From Rhipicephalus microplus (taxonomy: Eukaryota; Arthropoda; Arachnida; Ixodida; Ixodidae), in assembly GCF_043290135.1 (NCBI RefSeq), contig NC_134710.1:12663321-12727320 (forward strand): a stretch of 64,000 nucleotides of DNA, given 5' to 3'. Numbering within the stretch: position 1 is the first letter of the stretch; each line of letters opens with the position of its first letter. The notes under the pieces were generated by a model that saw only the letters and a list, made by a program, of their open reading frames with translations, searched no databases and was not told the origin of the DNA. Below, piece after piece: positions 39,766 through 49,168 of the stretch. The position numbers and the translations under genes were made by a program.

Positions 39766-42700
39766 TCAATTCTCGGGGCGTGAGAAGTATGGCTTGAGCC
39801 GTGAGACGTGCACTATATCGGTCGGAACTGAAGCTGGTACTGACGTGGTATGGAGTGGAGCTATCTCATAGGTCACGCTGGTGACCTTGCGTATGACGCG
39901 GTAGGGGCCAACGTAACGGGACATCAGTTTTTCGCTGAGACCAACACGACGTGATGGTAACCACAGCAAGACGAGTGACCCCGGAGAGTACTGTACGTCG
40001 CGGTGCCGGCGATCGTAAGCACTCTTTTGGTTAAGCTGCGAGGCACATAAACGATCCCAGGCGACTTGGCGGGCGATGTCAGCTCGGGCCAGGGCATCAC
40101 GAGCATAAGCAGTCGATGAGGCGGCGTCAGATTGGAGCATGGTGTCCATGGGCAAAGGCGGGTCATAACCGAACAGTAGGTAAAAAGGGGAAAATCCAGC
40201 TGTATCATGACGTGAACTGTTGTATGCGAAGGTAACGAAAGGTAAGTGGATGTCCCAATCTTTGTGATCCTTGGAAACGTACATCGCTAACATATTCGTC
40301 AAGGTACGGTTGAGGCGTTCCGTGAGGCCGTTGGTTTGCGGATGGTACGCTGTAGTGAACTTGTGGTGGGTAGAGTAGGATCGCAGGAGCTCGTCGACTA
40401 CTTTAGATAGAATACAGCTGCCGCGGTCGGTGATCAACTGACGAGGAGCACCATGACGCAGAATGATGTCATGAAGAAGGAAATCGGCTACATCAGTAGC
40501 GCAGCTGGTGGGGAGGGCGCGTGTAACGGCATACCGCGTTGCGTAGTCGGTAGCAATAGCAATCCACTTATTACCGGTGGCCGACACGGGAAAGGGTCCT
40601 AGAAGATCGAGGCCGACTCGGAAAAATGGCTCATCTGGTACTTCAATGGGCTGGAGGGTACCAGCAGGTCTCAGAGCAGGTGTCTTGCGGCGCTGGCAGA
40701 GGTCGCATGCCGCAACGTACTGTCGCACAGAACGGTAGAGGCCAGGCCAAAAGAATCGGCGGCGAATGCGGTCATACGTGCGTGACACCCCTAGGTGTCC
40801 AGCGGAGGGGGCATCATGCAGCTGGGCCAAAACGTCTGAGCGAAGATGCACAGGAACAACGAGTAAAAGCACAGCACCATCAGGGCGGGTGTTGTAGCGG
40901 TGCAAGATGTCGTTGTGAAGAACGAACAGTTGTAAGGAGTGGTCAGGGTGGGGAGAGTGCAGACCATTGATAATAGCACGCAAAGAGGGGTCGCGGCGTT
41001 GTTCAGCAGCTATGTCGGTGAAGTCGGTAATTGAAAGAACGAGGGCCTCTTGCTCATCTTCCCTCGTGTCAGGGGGATCGACTGGGTAACGGGACAAGCA
41101 GTCGGCATCCTTGTGAAGTTGTCCGGATTTATAGGATACGGAAAAAGTGTACTCTTGTAAGCGCAGCGCCCAGCGACCAAGGCGTCCCGTAGGGTCCTTG
41201 AGCGAGGAGAGCCAGCAAAGCGCATGGTGGTCCGTAATAACTGAGAATGGTCGGCCATACAGGTACGGTCGGAATTTCGCAATGGCCCAGACGAGAGCTA
41301 AGCACTCGCGTTCTGTGATGGAATAATTTTGTTCCGAGCGCGACAACAGACGGCTTGCATACGCGACGACGCGGTGCATTCCTTGTTGCCGCTGCGCGAG
41401 CACTGCGCCTATGCCGTGGCCACTGGCGTCAGTACGAAGCTCCGTAGCAGCAGATGGGTCGAAGTGTGCTAGGACTGGTGGATTGGTGAGAATGTCGACG
41501 AGCGACGAGAAGGCGTTTGCTTGCTGTTGGCCCCAGGTGAATGCGACATCCGTTTTGAGGAGGCAGGTTAGAGGACGGGCTACTTCAGCGAACTTCTCGA
41601 CAAAACGACGGAAATAGGAGCACAGTCCCAGAAAACTTCGGACGTCCTTGACTGAGCGGGGTGTGGGGAAGTGGCGAACTGCTCGGACTTTCGCAGGGTC
41701 TGGTTGAACGCCCGCAGCGTTAACAAGATGGCCGAGTACGCAAATTTGGCGTTGCCCAAAGCGGCATTTGGACGAGTTAAGTTGCAAGTTGGCACGTCGA
41801 AAAACATCAAGCACTGCGGACAGACGGGTAAGATGGTCGTCGAAAGTAGTCGAAAAAACAATAACGTCGTCAAGATAGCAGAGGCAGATGGTCCACTTCA
41901 TGCCTCGAAGGAGAGAGCCCATCATGCGCTCAAATGTCGCGGGGGCATTGCATAATCCAAAAGGCATCATCTTGAACTGATAAAGACCATCAGGAGTCAC
42001 GAAGGCCGTCTTCTCTCTGTCTTTGTCGTCCACAGCGATCTGCCAGTAGCCTGTGCGAAGGTCTATTGAAGAGAAATATTTGGCACCGTGCAAGCAATCG
42101 AGTGCATCATCTATGCGCGGTAGGGGATAGACATCTTTCTTGGTAATATGGTTGAGATGGCGGTAATCAACACAGAATCTCCAGCAATTGTCCTTCTTTT
42201 TAACAAGTACAACGGGTGAGGACCAGGGACTAGATGAGGGTTCGATTATGCCCTTATCAAGCATTTTATCGACTTCTCGCTGTATAATAGCACGCTCCGG
42301 GGCTGACACACGGTAGGGTCGTCGGCGAATGGGTCGAGCGTCACCGGTGTCGATGCGATGGGTTACTACAGATGTCTGGCCCAAATTACGGTAGCCGAAG
42401 TCAAAGATGTCCTGATAAGGAGCAAGCACACGGCAGAAAGCAGAGACTTGTTCAGAGGTGAGCTTGTCAGATAGCATTGGCTTGAAAAGGTCGGAACAGG
42501 AACGTGACGAGAACGACGTTGATGAAAAATCGGGTGGCGAATTGGTGGTTAGAGCGGAAACTGTGTGGTCGACCAGTGGTGTAAGATGCGCAAGTGACAT
42601 GCCGCGAGGAATAACTTGCGCTGAGAGGCCGAAATTGAGGACGGGAAACGAAGTTCGGTTGTCCTTAACGGTAACCACCGTGTTGGGGAGTGCAACATTG

Positions 42701-43275
42701 CGTGTCATGGCGACGTCAGAAATCGGGGCAGCAACATAATCACCATCGGGTACTGCAGGATATGGCGAGAGTTGGACTTGGACTGCGGCTTGCGGCGGAA
42801 GTCTAAGGAAATCGACAGAGCGTAGACGAGGTGGGCTGGTAGAGACGGTCTCCGAAAAGGATGGTAGTTCGAGCTGAAGAAGACCTTTGGAACAGTCAAT
42901 GAGCGCAGCGTGTGAAGTCAGAAAGTCGAGTCCAAGGATTAGGTCATGAGGGCAATTTTCCAGTACAGCGAACAAAACTGAAGTTTGATGCTTAGAAATT
43001 GTTAATCGCGCAGTGCACATTCCAAGCACAGCAGGAGTACTCCCATCCGCGGTACGAACGGTAGGTGCAATCGCAGGCGTCAGAACTTTTTTGAGGCGGC
43101 GGCGGAGGTCTGAGCTCATCACAGATATTTGTGCACCGGTATCAATAAGAGCCGTTATAGGTAAATCATCAACGAGAATTGTTAGGAGGTTGCACCGCTG
43201 GTCGGGAGTAATCAGAGGATTTGCAGTCCAAGTCGTGTATGCAGCGTCACCTCCGGGGGCTGCACCGGCTAGTTT
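39766..43275 (-). CDS. G4 pol, protease-RT-RNase H-integrase, intact
   Basis: 1170 codons counted from the -1 slip at the end of gag (the first ATG-type start would be at 43122, which would cut off the protease active site). The protease DTGAQ lies near 43135-43150 and the RT YLDDVIVFS near 41870-41890. RNase H has TDAS near 41410-41440. Integrase has an HLGVSRTYDR zinc-region segment near 40790 and YHPQTNGLTERLN near 40310-40350, and it ends in HVSRLKPYF. No chromodomain is evident. These are the polyprotein enzymes for reverse transcription and integration of the element. All domains are open and catalytic motifs look normal. Confidence 0.92.
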   Translation of the reverse strand, partial: KLAGAAPGGDAAYTTWTANPLITPDQRCNLLTILVDDLPITALIDTGAQISVMSSDLRRRLKKVLTPAIAPTVRTADGSTPAVLGMCTARLTISKHQTSVLFAVLENCPHDLILGLDFLTSHAALIDCSKGLLQLELPSFSETVSTSPPRLRSVDFLRLPPQAAVQVQLSPYPAVPDGDYVAAPISDVAMTRNVALPNTVVTVKDNRTSFPVLNFGLSAQVIPRGMSLAHLTPLVDHTVSALTTNSPPDFSSTSFSSRSCSDLFKPMLSDKLTSEQVSAFCRVLAPYQDIFDFGYRNLGQTSVVTHRIDTGDARPIRRRPYRVSAPERAIIQREVDKMLDKGIIEPSSSPWSSPVVLVKKKDNCWRFCVDYRHLNHITKKDVYPLPRIDDALDCLHGAKYFSSIDLRTGYWQIAVDDKDREKTAFVTPDGLYQFKMMPFGLCNAPATFERMMGSLLRGMKWTICLCYLDDVIVFSTTFDDHLTRLSAVLDVFRRANLQLNSSKCRFGQRQICVLGHLVNAAGVQPDPAKVRAVRHFPTPRSVKDVRSFLGLCSYFRRFVEKFAEVARPLTCLLKTDVAFTWGQQQANAFSSLVDILTNPPVLAHFDPSAATELRTDASGHGIGAVLAQRQQGMHRVVAYASRLLSRSEQNYSITERECLALVWAIAKFRPYLYGRPFSVITDHHALCWLSSLKDPTGRLGRWALRLQEYTFSVSYKSGQLHKDADCLSRYPVDPPDTREDEQEALVLSITDFTDIAAEQRRDPSLRAIINGLHSPHPDHSLQLFVLHNDILHRYNTRPDGAVLLLVVPVHLRSDVLAQLHDAPSAGHLGVSRTYDRIRRRFFWPGLYRSVRQYVAACDLCQRRKTPALRPAGTLQPIEVPDEPFFRVGLDLLGPFPVSATGNKWIAIATDYATRYAVTRALPTSCATDVADFLLHDIILRHGAPRQLITDRGSCILSKVVDELLRSYSTHHKFTTAYHPQTNGLTERLNRTLTNMLAMYVSKDHKDWDIHLPFVTFAYNSSRHDTAGFSPFYLLFGYDPPLPMDTMLQSDAASSTAYARDALARADIARQVAWDRLCASQLNQKSAYDRRHRDVQYSPGSLVLLWLPSRRVGLSEKLMSRYVGPYRVIRKVTSVTYEIAPLHTTSVPASVPTDIVHVSRLKPYFSRPEN

Positions 43276-43278
43276 TCC
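43269..43278 (-). promoter_or_regulatory. G4 gag-pol frameshift site
   Basis: Minus-strand gag ends TCG GAA AAC TAG and pol is open in the -1 frame from the AAA. GGAAAAC is not a perfect X XXY YYZ heptamer, but the same motif directly before the stop is present in G5. Confidence 0.5.
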
Positions 43279-44435
43279 GAGCGACGGTCGTAAGGAGACC
43301 GAGAACGGCGGGGTTGGGGCGAGCGGGACTGACGACGCACGGGCGATGGCGAGCGGCTGGTCCGGCGTTCTGGATTATACTCTGCACCTGTCTCAGCACG
43401 GTAGGACGGGGCATAAGGTGCACGTTCAGAGCGAGGCCGCCAATCATAGAAGCTCGGTCGAGGTGATGAGGTCCACCGGCTGCGGCAATGGCGAGCGATG
43501 TGTCCTATCCGATGGCACGTAAAACATATGGGCCGATCATCATGAGTGCGCCATTCAGCTGGGTTTCGTCGTGGCGCGAACGTGCGGTTCGGAGTGGCAG
43601 CCGCAACGACTGGAGCCGAGCTGGAAGTAGCAGAGGCATTTTGATGAGGTGGCGAAATGCCCATATTCGCGATCTCTTGGCGAACCACGGCCTGTATCAT
43701 TGAAACAGCACCGAGGTTGTGTCCTGGCGCGCTGACGCTAGACATAGCGGGAGCCATGGCCTCGAGTTCCCGACGGACTATTCTGGTGACGTTTTCTGGC
43801 GCTGGTGGTTGGTGTAGTGTGGGCAAATCTTCGCAAGAGGACGTAGCCGCCGTGTTGGGAAGGCGGTCAAATCGGTGAACTATGCGCCTACTTTTTGCCT
43901 GTTCGAAGCGACGACATGCTTCGATGACCGACTCCACCGTCGAGCAGTCCTTGCACAGGAGAAAATTGAAGGCATCATCCGCAATTCCTTTCAGGATGTG
44001 TCCGACTTTGTCCTCGTCGAGCATGTCCTTGTCGACCTTGCGGCACAAAGCCAACACGTCCTGGATGTACGCGATGTACGGCTCCGTGGATGTCTGGGCA
44101 CGAGTCGCAAGCTCTTTCTTTGCGGCCACTTGACGTCCGATGGGTTTCCCAAATAGATAGCGCAATTTCTGCTTACAGACGTCCCAGCTAGTCAACTCTT
44201 CTTGATGTGTCTCGTACCAGAGTTTTGCCGTGCCATGCAAGTAGAAGATGATGTTCGCCAGCATAAGCGTTGGACCCCAATGGTTGCTGCTGCTGACGCG
44301 CTCATATTGAACAAGCCAGTCATCGACGTCTATGCCACTTGTGCCGTTGAATGGACCTGGGTCACGAGGTTGCACCACAACGATCGGCTGCGGGGCTGAC
44401 GGATCTTGTTGACATTGAGTAGCCTGGTCAGTCAT
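43269..44435 (-). CDS. G4 gag, intact
   Basis: 388 aa from the ATG at 44435 (MTDQATQCQQDPS). The open frame extends upstream into the LTR, but that part is unlikely to be translated. It has a gag body with WLVQYERVSSSNHWGP and WYETHQEELTSW segments, a CCHC knuckle CFTCHRIGHIARHC near 43490-43535, and an arginine/serine-rich tail (SRSPSPVRRQSRSPQ). Forms the particle and binds RNA. It ends at the frameshift motif. Confidence 0.88.
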   Translation of the reverse strand: MTDQATQCQQDPSAPQPIVVVQPRDPGPFNGTSGIDVDDWLVQYERVSSSNHWGPTLMLANIIFYLHGTAKLWYETHQEELTSWDVCKQKLRYLFGKPIGRQVAAKKELATRAQTSTEPYIAYIQDVLALCRKVDKDMLDEDKVGHILKGIADDAFNFLLCKDCSTVESVIEACRRFEQAKSRRIVHRFDRLPNTAATSSCEDLPTLHQPPAPENVTRIVRRELEAMAPAMSSVSAPGHNLGAVSMIQAVVRQEIANMGISPPHQNASATSSSAPVVAAATPNRTFAPRRNPAEWRTHDDRPICFTCHRIGHIARHCRSRWTSSPRPSFYDWRPRSERAPYAPSYRAETGAEYNPERRTSRSPSPVRRQSRSPQPRRSRSPYDRRSEN

Positions 44436-44521
44436 CGTGGTAGCTGCAATGCGCCGTCCGCTGCGAAGATCCAGCTCGTTGGGCTGTATAGCGAGTGGTA
44501 CCCCGCACCTTCCACCTATGA

Positions 44522-44671
44522 TGTTACGGGGAATAAAGTATACACTGATGAACAAATGTGTACTGGCGAATATACTGGCGAGCTAATGCGTACGACGCTG
44601 CTGCAGTCCGAGCACGTTCCCGTTCAGCACTTCGTCGTCGTCATCCTCAGGCATCTACTTAGCCCGTGACA
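44522..44671 (-). repeat. G4 5' LTR
   Basis: 150 bp, identical by eye to the 3' LTR, so it is the promoter-bearing copy for the minus-strand element. The inner side carries a ggtggaaggtgcggggtacc tract that resembles a primer binding site offset by a few bases from the LTR end. Confidence 0.92.
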
Positions 44672-44802
44672 ATATGATTGGTGGCTAAAATCAAGGCACG
44701 AGTGTAAATTAAACCATTCACTGCGAAGTACTAGTCCTATACTTCATTTAGAGAAAAGGAAAAGATAAATCTTGTTGTCTTGTTAGTGGTTCACTGAGTA
44801 TT

Positions 44803-44983
44803 ACGGCTAGGTGGCTTTAGCCGCCGCCCGATCTAAAGGGTACAGCCACATCCATCCATCCATCCGTCCGTCCGTCCGTCCGTCCGTCCGTCCATCCATC
44901 CATCCATCTGTCCAACCGTCCATCCGTCGATCCATCCGTCCATCCATCCATCCATCCATCCATCCATCCATCCATCCATCCAT

Positions 44984-45017
<34 letters not shown>

Positions 45018-45092
45018 GTCCATCCATCCGTCCGTCCGTCCATCCATCCATCCATCTATCCATCCATCCGTCCGTCCGTCCGTCCGTCCGTG
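44803..45092 (+). repeat. LINE-like 3' end followed by a (TCCA/TCCG)n microsatellite
   Basis: ggtggctttagccgccgcccg and aaagggtacagcca lead into (catc)n/(cgtc)n for about 240 bases. The shape matches the 3' tail at 46220-46297, which also ends in catccatcc, so the microsatellite probably grew from a LINE tail. Frames through it are repeat artefacts. Confidence 0.7.
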
Positions 45093-45209
45093 GACATTTC
45101 CCTCGGTGACTCCGAATTGTCGTCCGGCCGCACTGTTGCCGATTTCCTCGGCAGCTTCGATGACCTTTCTTTTGAATGCAGCCGAGTACTGGTTGCGATG
45201 CCCTGGCAT
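45093..45209 (-). pseudogene. Psq/CENP-B-type helix-turn-helix N-terminus of a pogo-like transposase, truncated
   Basis: From the ATG at 45209 the minus strand reads [18 protein letters not shown], then [15 protein letters not shown]. This is the N-terminal DNA-binding helix-turn-helix found in many tick pogo/Tigger-like transposases. The expected continuation (an RRWR-like segment) is replaced by the microsatellite, so only about 39 residues remain. It is evidently interrupted by the LINE tail insertion. Confidence 0.65.
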
Positions 45210-45380
45210 GTTGCACCTTTGCGAAATGATGCACAGACCACAGCGAGGTTCATACGTCCGCCCGTACGCTGTCCAAGCGCCCAAAAACTCAACAACAAAG
45301 AGAGAAATGGCGCTAGCGCTCACTTTTGACACGCGAGGGCGCGAAGATAAAAAGTCAAGTCAAAGTCAAATCAAAGGACT

Positions 45381-46070
45381 GTGGGACGCCTCGCGTTGGG
45401 TGCTCACGGGAAGACGACAAACGAGGCTGTAAAGGGCGATATGGGGTGGGCAGGTTTTGAGGCGAGGGAAGCGCAGAGCAAAATAAGGTTCGAAGAAAGG
45501 CTAAGAAATATGAAGGAGAGTAGATGGGCAGAGAAGGTGTTCCGTTATTTGTATAGGAAGAGCGTGGACACACAGTGGAGAAAAAGAACTAGAAGACTCA
45601 CTAGTAAATATACGGCTGGTATTGTGAGCCATATGTCAACAAAGAGCGTTAAGGGAAAAGTCAGGGAGGCGGAGAGGATTTACTGGATGGCAGCTATGGA
45701 GAAAAAACCGGCTTTGAGTAACTACCGAAAGGGCAAAAATGAAATAAGGAGGGAGGCATTTTACGATAATTCAAGGGGAAGCGCTTTACTGTTTGAAGCG
45801 AGATCGGGTTGCCTTAGAACGCGTAGTTATAAAGCAAGATTCAGTAAAGAAGAAGAACAATGCACATGCTGCGGGAAAGATAAGGAAACGGCGGAGCATG
45901 TTCTGATTGAATGTGGAGATATCCACCCAGGTGTACGTTTGGGCACGAGCCTACAGGAAGCCTTGGGTTTTAGGGACAACAATGGAAAGCTGAACACACC
46001 CGCGATTGAAATAAGTAAGAGACGGTTAGAGTATTGGTGGCAGATAATTAGAGAGAAAGGACAAAAATAA
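45381..46070 (+). CDS. LINE ORF2 C-terminal fragment with CCHC-type zinc motif
   Basis: 229 codons, rich in K/R/E, with [18 protein letters not shown] near 45860-45912, the C-terminal zinc motif of many non-LTR retrotransposons. Endonuclease and RT are missing, so this is a 5'-truncated insertion. The frame is open to the natural stop and is followed by a short 3' UTR and (atcc)n tail at 46277-46297. Possibly the same family as the N-terminal fragment at 37051-39030. Confidence 0.7.
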   Translation: MGRLALGAHGKTTNEAVKGDMGWAGFEAREAQSKIRFEERLRNMKESRWAEKVFRYLYRKSVDTQWRKRTRRLTSKYTAGIVSHMSTKSVKGKVREAERIYWMAAMEKKPALSNYRKGKNEIRREAFYDNSRGSALLFEARSGCLRTRSYKARFSKEEEQCTCCGKDKETAEHVLIECGDIHPGVRLGTSLQEALGFRDNNGKLNTPAIEISKRRLEYWWQIIREKGQK

Positions 46071-46297
46071 ATATTGGAAAAATAAAATATGGACAGTGTG
46101 CCGTAAATGGCAGAGAACTTAAGCTGAAAATTTACCCTTTTTTCCATTAAGATAGAATTTATCGAAGTAGAGGCATTAGGCCAACATAAAAAAAAGAAAA
46201 AAGGTTTTTTTTTTTTTTTTGTCGAGCCTGGTGGCATACTTGTCACCACCCCGTTATAAAGGGGACGCTCATAGCATCCATCCATCCATCCATCCAA
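46071..46297 (+). other. 3' UTR and (ATCC)n tail of the truncated LINE
   Basis: AATAAA-like words near 46066-46086, a T run at 46204-46220, a gtggcatacttgtcaccacc hairpin-like tract, then (catc)n ending at about 46297. This tail type is shared with the unit at 44803-45092. Confidence 0.6.
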
Positions 46298-47575
46298 GTC
46301 GTTGCCACTCGTAGACAAAACGAAGCCGTAGCCAAACGGCAGTTACGAAACCAAAACTTGAAGCACAATTTTTGTTTTTTGGGCAAGTTTTCGTTCGGAT
46401 CCGCACATAGTACGAAGCGAACATTTGGAACACTAATATTAAAAAAAAACATCGTCATATACGCGGGTATTTATGGCACATGAACAATCCAGGTTTTTTT
46501 TTTTTTGCCGCCGCCACCGCCGCCGTCATTCACCGTATATGTGAACGTATCTATATAACGAACACTCAATGAAAAAAAAAAGCCGCCCACACTCGGCGCT
46601 CAGCTCATCGCGATGCGCCGACGCGTGCTTATCTCGCATGCACGTGTATGTACTTTGCCCCATGGATGGATGCCTGTGCGCGAGCGCTTATGCTTTGGTG
46701 GGGGAATCGTGTGCCATCGGCTTTCACTAGAACGAAAGCGGTGGTTGCCGGCCCACAAAGGTCACTTTGGTCTTTGCACAGGCCCCTATTGAGAAAACAG
46801 CGCGCTTTTCATACACAATGAGGTGTAAAAACTGAGACACTTGTTAGTTTGTACGCATCTGTACCTGTGATTACGCATCGTGCATCGTTTTTGTTTAAAC
46901 AGCGTGTTATGTGTCGAGCGTTAAACGTTCTTAGTTCGTTCTCGTCCTGCGAGTATCGTTTTCGTGCGTCATTTTTGTGTGAGCAGCACGATGCACGTTT
47001 CGATCTGCTTGCCGTTTTCAGCGTTACATTCCAAGTTGTTGCTGCCGCATTTATTGCTTCGCCCTTGCGGTGAAACTGGAACTTTTTTATTTTTTACGTG
47101 TTTACTGCCTTTAACCTACCGCTGCGTTTTCTCGGAGCTCGTAGATGGCCATCCTGATGGAACCAAACAATTTTAGGAGCACTCTCTATCTCAATTGATG
47201 ATGCAGATATAATGTAATGATGTTGAGCAATCTGGAAAAACTTGTTCAGTGACTATTTTCATAGCAAATAGACACAATACTGGTCGAATAAAATAGCAAA
47301 TCCTGAATCCCAGCAAATACATTTTTATAGGACAAAAGTTATATTATTTTGACCTTAAAATATACTCTGCAATATAATTTGAACTTGGCTGGTCCTCTAG
47401 CATGTGCCCGACCTCAAGAGGTTACCAGTAAAAAAGCGAAAGATTGTGGGATGCATCGTCTGCTGCCGGCTTCCGGTTCGAGGAGAGTAGACGACGGCGA
47501 AACGCTCCACCGCAAGCCTCACATTGTTCAGAATTCGCGCTCGCGGTCGCCTCTTTATCTTTGTCCTGCTAAATT
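46298..47575. other. Non-coding stretch upstream of the THAP exon
   Basis: No gene recognised. Holds a T run followed by gccgccgccaccgccgcc at 46491-46526, and mixed-composition DNA. Frames of 70-90 codons exist but none reads as a known protein. The last 120 bases could contain the 5' UTR or promoter of the THAP frame. Confidence 0.3.
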
Positions 47576-47794
47576 ATGGTCGGTTGTTCAGTCGTTGGCT
47601 GTTCCAACTCGAGCGTGAAAGGCAAACGCATGTTTGGATTCCCATGGAACGGAGATGGAAAAATGCGGTGGACCGCAGCTGTGAAGAGAGCCACAGCGGC
47701 AGCCTTTGAATACGGAACGTTGAATAGAGTGTGCGAAAACAATTTTATCACAGATATGTGTGTATTCCACAATAATAAAAACCTTGCGCATTAA
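47576..47794 (+). CDS. THAP-type zinc finger exon or fragment
   Basis: A 72-codon frame. From the ATG it reads MVGCSVVGCSNSSVKG, then FGFPW, RWTAAVKRA and RVCENNF. This follows the THAP pattern of C-x4-C at the N-terminus, a conserved P, a W and a second pair C...H, here with N in place of the usual histidine-region wording. THAP domains bind DNA in host regulators and in P-element-type transposases. No transposase follows in frame, so this is a first exon or a remnant. Confidence 0.5.
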   Translation: MVGCSVVGCSNSSVKGKRMFGFPWNGDGKMRWTAAVKRATAAAFEYGTLNRVCENNFITDMCVFHNNKNLAH

Positions 47795-47829
47795 TTTGAT
47801 GCGAATGCTATGTTGAAAAATAAATAGTC

Positions 47830-48400
47830 ACGCAGGTGCGCCTAGCAAAGATATTAGACAGTTATAGTTTAGCGTTAGCGTGATAGCGTAGTTTAAGGGA
47901 ATGACGCTACCGTGCAGCAAACGTTCGTTGTAGGCAGCGTCTTATAGTTTAGCGAAATAGTTCTTACATGGTTTACGTGCCCCCAAGTGGGATGGTTACG
48001 CCACCTATTAGATGGTTAATAAGTTAAACAGTGAAAATGAAAATAAAACGAGAATGTTTGCCTATGCCACCGCGCGAAGCATTGTTAGAAGTTTATTTTT
48101 GTGATAATAAAAGTAAATAATTATGAACCACGTACAAAACGCGAAAACATCTACGTTGCCGATTTGTTTACATTGATCTTGTAGTTAGGCCTAGGCACGT
48201 TCGAAATGGGAAGCTATCTCAAAAAAACTACGTCAACTTATTCGTAATACTCAGTCATCGAAGCTAACTGAAGGCAAGCGAAGCTACTTTGAACAGTCGT
48301 TTGCTGCGAACAAGGTGAATTTTTCAACAACTACGCCAAAATCACTTCGAAGCGGGCGTCCGAGAGCACCGCCATGTTTACCTACACTACGTCCACCTAC
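47830..48400. other. Non-coding stretch
   Basis: No gene seen. AT-rich with a few tataaa-like words. No repeat recognised. Confidence 0.3.
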
Positions 48401-48419
48401 GCTACCTTAAATCTGAAAA

Positions 48420-48525
48420 AATACCGTGCGTACGGTCAGCGGTACGCGTAACGTACGTATCTGCGCATGCGCACTTCGATTCCGGTATCACGGTACGCCC
48501 GGTATCACGGTAAACCTGGTATACT
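48420..48525 (+). repeat. Dispersed repeat with CG-rich palindromes, copy 1
   Basis: Core cggtacgcgtaacgtacgta, then tctgcgcatgcgcacttcgat, then atcacggtacgcccggtat. The same series, slightly changed, recurs in the same orientation at 51898-52010. The words cgtacgtat and tgcgcatgcgca are self-complementary. Confidence 0.6.
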
Positions 48526-48607
48526 ATGACTCTATATTATGGGAATGCACGGATGAAATCTACCTGTCATATGAGATGAGCGCGGAGCATTGCTTCCATA
48601 TACATGA

Positions 48608-48842
48608 TTGATTTGTGGGGTTTAACGTCCCAAAACCACCATTTGATTATGAGAGACGCCGTAGTGGAGGGCTCCGGAAATTTTGAGCACCTGGGGTTCT
48701 TTAACGTGCACCCAAATCTGAGTACACGGGCCTACAACATTTCCGCCTCCATCGAAAATGCAGCCGCCGCAGCCGGGAATCGAACCCGCGACCTGCGGGT
48801 CAGCAGCCGAGTACCTTAGCCACTAGACCACCGCGGCGGGGC
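48608..48842 (-). mobile_element. tRNA-derived SINE, Ruka-like, copy 3
   Basis: Minus orientation, nearly identical to copies 2 and 4 over the body. Perfect 15-bp target duplication cttccatatacatga at 48593-48607 and 48843-48857. A- and B-box-like blocks lie near the right end. Confidence 0.92.
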
Positions 48843-48904
48843 CTTCCATATACATGACAAAAAAAATGCGAAAACTTCACTCAAGAGTAAGTTTACACAA
48901 AGCA

Positions 48905-49152
48905 GCCCCGCCGCGGTGGTCTAGTAGCTAAGGTACTCGGCTGCTGACCCGCAGGTTGCGGGATCGAATACCGGCTACGGCGGCTGCATTTCCGATGGAG
49001 GCGGAAATGTTGTAGGCCCGTGTGCTCAGATTTGGGTGCACGTTAAAGAACCCCAGGTGGTCGAAATTTCCGGAGCCCTCCACTACGGCGTCTCTCATAA
49101 TCATATGGTGGCTTTGGGACGTTAAACCGCACAAATCAATCAATCATCAATC
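48905..49152 (+). mobile_element. tRNA-derived SINE, Ruka-like, copy 4
   Basis: Plus orientation, from ccccgccgcggtggtctagt to a (caat)n tail. Perfect 16-bp target duplication aagtttacacaaagca at 48889-48904 and 49153-49168. It lies 62 bases from copy 3 in the opposite orientation, so the pair can fold into a long hairpin. Confidence 0.92.
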
Positions 49153-49168
49153 AAGTTTACACAAAGCA

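Larger units (their letters stand above)
39580..44671 (-). mobile_element. G4: complete Ty3/Gypsy LTR retrotransposon
   Basis: A 5092-bp element with two 150-bp LTRs that I read as identical, an uninterrupted gag and an uninterrupted pol (protease, RT, RNase H, integrase). No lesion was found. Target duplication is imperfect or absent as read: left flank ctatga, right flank atatga. The shared ctatga next to both LTR copies makes the exact LTR edge uncertain by up to six bases. This is the best candidate for a recently active element in the window. Confidence 0.93.

Noticed and set aside
39574..44677. Perfect target duplication for G4 (tatga)
   Set aside because: The left tatga directly abuts the LTR but the right one is offset by one base, and ctatga also occurs inside the element; not a clean duplication.
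44811..45329. Long frames on both strands through the TCCA/TCCG array
   Set aside because: Pure translation of a microsatellite (HPSIHPSI / DGWMDGW); not genes.
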